Shown here: piece by piece, positions 60,768-64,000 of the stretch
Layout: every line of letters begins with the position of its first letter
Position numbering within the stretch: the first letter of the stretch is position 1
Assembly (NCBI RefSeq): GCF_021474685.1
Contig: NZ_JAKEIT010000012.1
Span: 1 to 64,000 of the forward strand
Source of the DNA: Tetragenococcus halophilus
Lineage (GTDB): Bacteria; Bacillota; Bacilli; Lactobacillales; Enterococcaceae
Length of the DNA: 64,000 nucleotides
Direction: 5' to 3'
Program-made: the position numbers and the translations under genes
The notes under the pieces: model-generated
What the model was told of the DNA's origin: nothing
The model's database searches: none
Seen by the model: the letters and a program-made list of their open reading frames with translations, nothing else

Positions 60768-62600
60768 CTAACTCATTTTGGGCTTTAGATGCATCCTTGT
60801 ATGGATTTTCTCTCTTCTTGCCCGCAGAGCGCTCAAAATCGACACGGTGTCAACCACTTCTTGTAACGCTGCTCCTAATAAGGCAGGAATCAATCCCGTA
60901 CTTGCAATCAACATTAAAGCAACACATATAAAAATACCGATTAAAACTGATTGCTGCGCAACTTTCATTGTGTCTTTTGATAGACGAACAGCTTCTGAAA
61001 CACGACTTAAGTCATCCTTTAAAATAACCGCATCAGCACTTTCGCTTGCAGCCGTAGATCCATGAGCTCCCATGGCGATACCGATATCCGCAACTGCTAA
61101 AGCCGGCGCATCATTGACACCATCGCCTACCATAATAAGTGGACGTTGCTTTTCTTCTAGATCTTTTAGGACTTGAATTTTTTCTTCAGGTAAACATTGC
61201 GCATGGACATCAGAAATATTTACACTTTCCGCAATTTGATGGGCAATTTCTGCATCGTCTCCTGTCAACATAACGGTTTTTTCAATCCCAAGTTGGTTTA
61301 ATTGATGAATCGTTTCTCTGGCTTCTGAACGAAGAATATCTTTAAAAGTAATATAACCAACATATTGCTCATCTACTGTAATATAAACAACTGTTTTGTT
61401 CGTTTGTCCTACGCAATCATCGCCAGCAAATGAAGCATTCCCTATACGAACTTTCTTTCCATCAACAAAAGCTTCTACGCCTTTTCCTGTTACTTCTTGT
61501 AAGTTTTCTACTGCCTGTAATTGCAGCTTTTCATCTCTAGCCTGCGCAACTAAAGAACGCGCTAAAATATGAGTCGATTCTTGCTCGACACTTGCTGCTA
61601 AACTTAATAACTCTTCTTCAGAAACTTGTTCGCTTTCAGAATGGATATCATCTACAGAAAGTTTTCCTTCTGTCAAAGTTCCGGTTTTGTCAAAGGCGAT
61701 CGAATTGGCTTTTGCTAATTTTTCAATGGTTGTCCCTGTTTTGACCACAATGCCATTTCTACTGGAACGACTCATTCCTGCAACTAAAGCAACGGGTGCT
61801 GCTAAAATCAGTGGACAAGGCGAAGCGACGACTAACACTTCAGCAAAACGTACCGGATCTTTAGAAACAAACCAAGCAAGTCCTCCAATGATATAAGCAA
61901 TCAATGTAAAAGGAACTGCATATCGATCCGCTAAACGAACAAAACGAGCAGGTTTTGCTTCAGATTCTTCCACCAATTTGACTAATTTTTGATACTGACT
62001 ATCACTGGCTTTTTTCGTTACCTTAATCCGAATAGAAGCATCTTTCACAATAGATCCCGACATCATTTCGTCATTTGGGTTCTTCTCAACCGGTCTAGAT
62101 TCTCCTGTTAAGGAAGATTCATCTACAAGTGTTGTCCCTGCAACCACTGATCCATCAACCGGTACAATCTCACCCGGTTTAATTAAAAGAAGATCATCAA
62201 CAGTCGCTTCATCTACTTCAATATCATATAATTGCTCGTCCACAATTTTATGCGCCACTTGAGGGGAATTTTCTAAAAGTGAACGCAATTCACGTCCAGC
62301 TTGATGACTGGCATAATCTTCTAAACTATCCCCACCTGTTAGCATAATCAATACCATCAGACTCGCCCAATATTCTCCTACCAATAATGTGGCAATAATT
62401 GCTGTAATCGCTAGAATATCAACCCCATATTTCCCAGATTTTAGTGTCTGGATCATTCCAATAAACATGGAAATCGCCATTAGACCACCGACAATTGCAA
62501 TAATCCAAAATGCCAATTGTGGTTGATCAAAAACAAATTCCATAATTAATGCAATGATTCCAACAATGACCGTTAATGAAAACTTTTTAAAATTACTCAC
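60768..62600 (-). CDS. P1B-type heavy-metal translocating ATPase, SPC motif
   Basis: About 610 aa. No N-terminal metal-binding domain; about six helices rather than eight. Motifs: DESSLTGESRPVEK (TGES), the transport-site motif VVASPCPLILAAPVAL (SPC, not CPC), phosphorylation site AFDKTGTLTEGK, and MVGDGVNDAPALA. The SPC motif and helix number suit the P1B-4 group (Co/Zn/Fe export). The usual HP dipeptide of the nucleotide domain reads STHILARSL here. The GTG at 62600 is chosen as start because GGAGGG lies seven nt upstream. It is monocistronic. Confidence 0.9.
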   Translation of the reverse strand: MSNFKKFSLTVIVGIIALIMEFVFDQPQLAFWIIAIVGGLMAISMFIGMIQTLKSGKYGVDILAITAIIATLLVGEYWASLMVLIMLTGGDSLEDYASHQAGRELRSLLENSPQVAHKIVDEQLYDIEVDEATVDDLLLIKPGEIVPVDGSVVAGTTLVDESSLTGESRPVEKNPNDEMMSGSIVKDASIRIKVTKKASDSQYQKLVKLVEESEAKPARFVRLADRYAVPFTLIAYIIGGLAWFVSKDPVRFAEVLVVASPCPLILAAPVALVAGMSRSSRNGIVVKTGTTIEKLAKANSIAFDKTGTLTEGKLSVDDIHSESEQVSEEELLSLAASVEQESTHILARSLVAQARDEKLQLQAVENLQEVTGKGVEAFVDGKKVRIGNASFAGDDCVGQTNKTVVYITVDEQYVGYITFKDILRSEARETIHQLNQLGIEKTVMLTGDDAEIAHQIAESVNISDVHAQCLPEEKIQVLKDLEEKQRPLIMVGDGVNDAPALAVADIGIAMGAHGSTAASESADAVILKDDLSRVSEAVRLSKDTMKVAQQSVLIGIFICVALMLIASTGLIPALLGAALQEVVDTVSILSALRARREKIHTRMHLKPKMS

Positions 62601-62823
62601 TTCATCACCCTCCAACTTTCTATTCAAACTTAGCACTTATTTTTTCTAATTGATACTAAAAAAAGCTAATTGATAATAATAATCATTAATAAATAGATTT
62701 TTTTGAGTTAATGTTTAGAATAGTTTTAAATAAAATAACGTTCTAATTGACACAAATTTATTGTTGGAGTCTTCGTTTATTCGGAGCTATTTCAATTTTT
62801 AAGAACCCAAAATTTGCGGATTT

Positions 62824-62937
62824 GTGGCCCTACATCTATCAAAATGGGGACCGTATTTCTGCTTCTTGGCCCCAAATCTATTAAAGTTAGGGCCGCATTT
62901 CTGTTTTTTGGCCCTCGATCAGTTAAAATTGGGGCCA
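62824..62937. repeat. Array C: three 30-bp hairpin units every 42 bp
   Basis: Units at 62824-62853, 62866-62895 and 62908-62937; each has (T)GGCCC, a TA-rich centre with ATC(T/A), then GGGNCC(G/A). The 12-bp spacers are alike (TATTTCTGCTTC and CATTTCTGTTTT). Steps are exactly 42 bp. A degenerate fourth unit may precede at 62782. Same architecture as the arrays at 18.9 and 24.1 kb but a different sequence. Confidence 0.82.
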
Positions 62938-62967
62938 AAAAAGACTCAAAATTCGAGTCTTTTTCCT
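62938..62967 (-). terminator. Terminator of the adenine deaminase gene
   Basis: AAAAAGACTC / GAGTCTTTTT hairpin with T/A runs, 27 bp after the stop at 62994. Confidence 0.85.
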
Positions 62968-62993
62968 TATAACTATAAAATTTTATCTGTATA

Positions 62994-64000
62994 TTACTCA
63001 GGAAAAATAGGCAGTAATTTGCTTTCTAACACATCTACCAATCCCAAATCACTATATTTAAACTCTGGAATCACGGTTAATCCTAACGTTACAATACGTA
63101 ACAAGGGGTTTAGCGTATCTAAGCCGATACTTTGAAGTGTTTTTTTCATTTTTTCAGCTTGTTCAGCTGTATCAAAACAATTTGTAGCGCTCATAAGTCC
63201 AAATACTGGAAGTTCCAATGTCTGCAGCAATTGATCTTTTCCAGAACAGCTAATACCACCCCCACATTTCACCAGCGCTTCATAAACACGTTGAGCAGCT
63301 TCAGGATAACGATAAACAATCATCATATTGTGGTGGTCGTGAGCAACAGTACTGCCTACAGCACCTTCTACTCCGCCAAAATGACGAATTAATCCTACTG
63401 TTTTGTTCGGTTTTCCATAACGATTTACCGTGATGACATAAGCTAGGTCAGGGTCTTCGCTAATATCTACCACACCTTTTCTTACAGGAAGCTCTTCAAC
63501 TTGTAAATGGGTGATTGATCCATTGTAATCTTCATACACAGGAACATTTACATTTATCTTCCCACTCTGTTTTTTATTGGATATTTGCAAATAAAAATCT
63601 GTCAATTTTAAAGGCAGGACATCGATTGTATTTCTACTTTCGATTTCAAATGTTTTGGGTTCAATAGGCGTACTCATTGTTCCTTTTTCTGCTACTAATT
63701 TCCCTTCAAAAAAAACTTTTTCTGGATCAAATGCTTCCAAATCATGCATAAGTAAAAAATCAGCCACATATCCAGGAGCGATGGCCCCTAAGTTAGTGAT
63801 CCCCACTTCTTCTGCTACATGTAAAGAACCTGCACGAATCGCTTCGATTGGCGGCATACCATTTTTGATGATTTGTCTGACAACATCATTCATATGTCCA
63901 GTTTTTAAAATATCTGAAGCTTCGCGATCATCCGTACATAAAGCCAGTCGATCACGCCAAGGAATATCTTTGACATCATTCCAAATCGCTTCAATATTTT
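62994..64000 (-). CDS. ade: Adenine deaminase (5' end beyond the window)
   Basis: C-terminal 335 aa of adenine deaminase. The frame is open to the window edge: the first ATG inside the window (63893) is not the start, since upstream codons give LALCTDDREASDILKTGHMNDVVRQI, the metal-binding DDR and GH motif of the family. Later motifs are AGSLHVAEEVGITNLGAIAPGYVADFLLM, GGVEGAVGSTVAHDHHNMMIVY and KCGGGISCSGKDQLL. It converts adenine to hypoxanthine. The gene should begin just past base 64000. Confidence 0.95.
   Translation of the reverse strand, partial: NIEAIWNDVKDIPWRDRLALCTDDREASDILKTGHMNDVVRQIIKNGMPPIEAIRAGSLHVAEEVGITNLGAIAPGYVADFLLMHDLEAFDPEKVFFEGKLVAEKGTMSTPIEPKTFEIESRNTIDVLPLKLTDFYLQISNKKQSGKINVNVPVYEDYNGSITHLQVEELPVRKGVVDISEDPDLAYVITVNRYGKPNKTVGLIRHFGGVEGAVGSTVAHDHHNMMIVYRYPEAAQRVYEALVKCGGGISCSGKDQLLQTLELPVFGLMSATNCFDTAEQAEKMKKTLQSIGLDTLNPLLRIVTLGLTVIPEFKYSDLGLVDVLESKLLPIFPE

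Noticed and set aside
62824..63135. Plus-strand frame of about 100 codons overlapping array C and the end of the adenine deaminase gene
   Set aside because: Its codons come from tandem hairpin repeats and antisense of ade; no ribosome-binding site or plausible protein.
1..64000. tRNA or rRNA genes
   Set aside because: No cloverleaf with conserved T-loop motif or rRNA-like stretch was recognised on either strand by eye.

Overview
The window is AT-rich, and almost all its genes lie on the minus strand. Gene content, codon style, strong AGGAGG ribosome-binding sites and family assignments (AdhE, LevR-type and BglG/LicR-type PTS regulators, a Rex-type operator, IS1182 and IS1380 elements) point to a low-GC Gram-positive of the Lactobacillales, most likely Enterococcaceae (Enterococcus or Tetragenococcus). 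The genus is an inference. No rRNA, tRNA, CRISPR or phage module was seen.

Layout. 0-7.1 kb: a sigma-54-dependent locus with a mannose-type PTS (IIA-IIB-IIC-IID), a FrlB-like sugar-phosphate deglycase, a LevR-type activator and a HAD phosphatase; a near-consensus -24/-12 promoter precedes IIA. 7.2-12.0 kb: a glucitol-type PTS with GutM, a SorC-type regulator and a SAF-domain oxidoreductase. 12.2-17.9 kb: an ascorbate-type PTS (IIC, IIB) whose IIA appears to be supplied by its PRD regulator, with a class II aldolase, a P-loop protein and a small charged protein. 18-24 kb: nanE, an alpha-glucoside PTS with a GH4 6-phospho-alpha-glucosidase, a divergent RpiR regulator and an acyltransferase. 24-32.9 kb: NERD protein, adhE behind a Rex-like site, two zinc-ribbon membrane proteins, a possible ComK-like protein and galU. 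33-38.3 kb: cupin, MFS transporter, PfoR-like IIC and SGNH hydrolase, with three copies of a candidate small RNA. 38.4-41.3 kb: deoC-deoB-deoR. 41.4-47.8 kb: a damaged region with an amidohydrolase, arcC, half of an MFS gene and half of a LicR-type regulator, broken by an IS1182 remnant and a head-to-head IS1380 chimera. 47.9-51.3 kb: cellobiose-type PTS operon. 52 kb: pnuC. 52.8-59.3 kb: a pentitol-type operon (mannose-type PTS, TarJ-like dehydrogenase, xylulokinase-like kinase, truncated second dehydrogenase) preceded by a mini-gene encoding only a CAT RNA-binding domain. 59.3-64 kb: two tandem HTH genes with duplicated operators, a toxin-antitoxin pair with a frameshifted toxin, a P1B-type metal ATPase, and adenine deaminase running off the edge.

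Together the genes describe a carbohydrate-scavenging region with seven PTS loci, feeding pentose-phosphate and glycolytic intermediates and ending in AdhE fermentation. Several systems are visibly decaying around insertion sequences.

The least explained signals are noncoding. Three intergenic arrays of palindromic units repeat every 41-42 bp, which is four helical turns. A three-copy family of short RNAs has compensatory terminator-stem changes and is complementary to a Shine-Dalgarno plus start-codon sequence. Two tandem HTH genes are each preceded by a copy of the same 20-bp operator-like palindrome.
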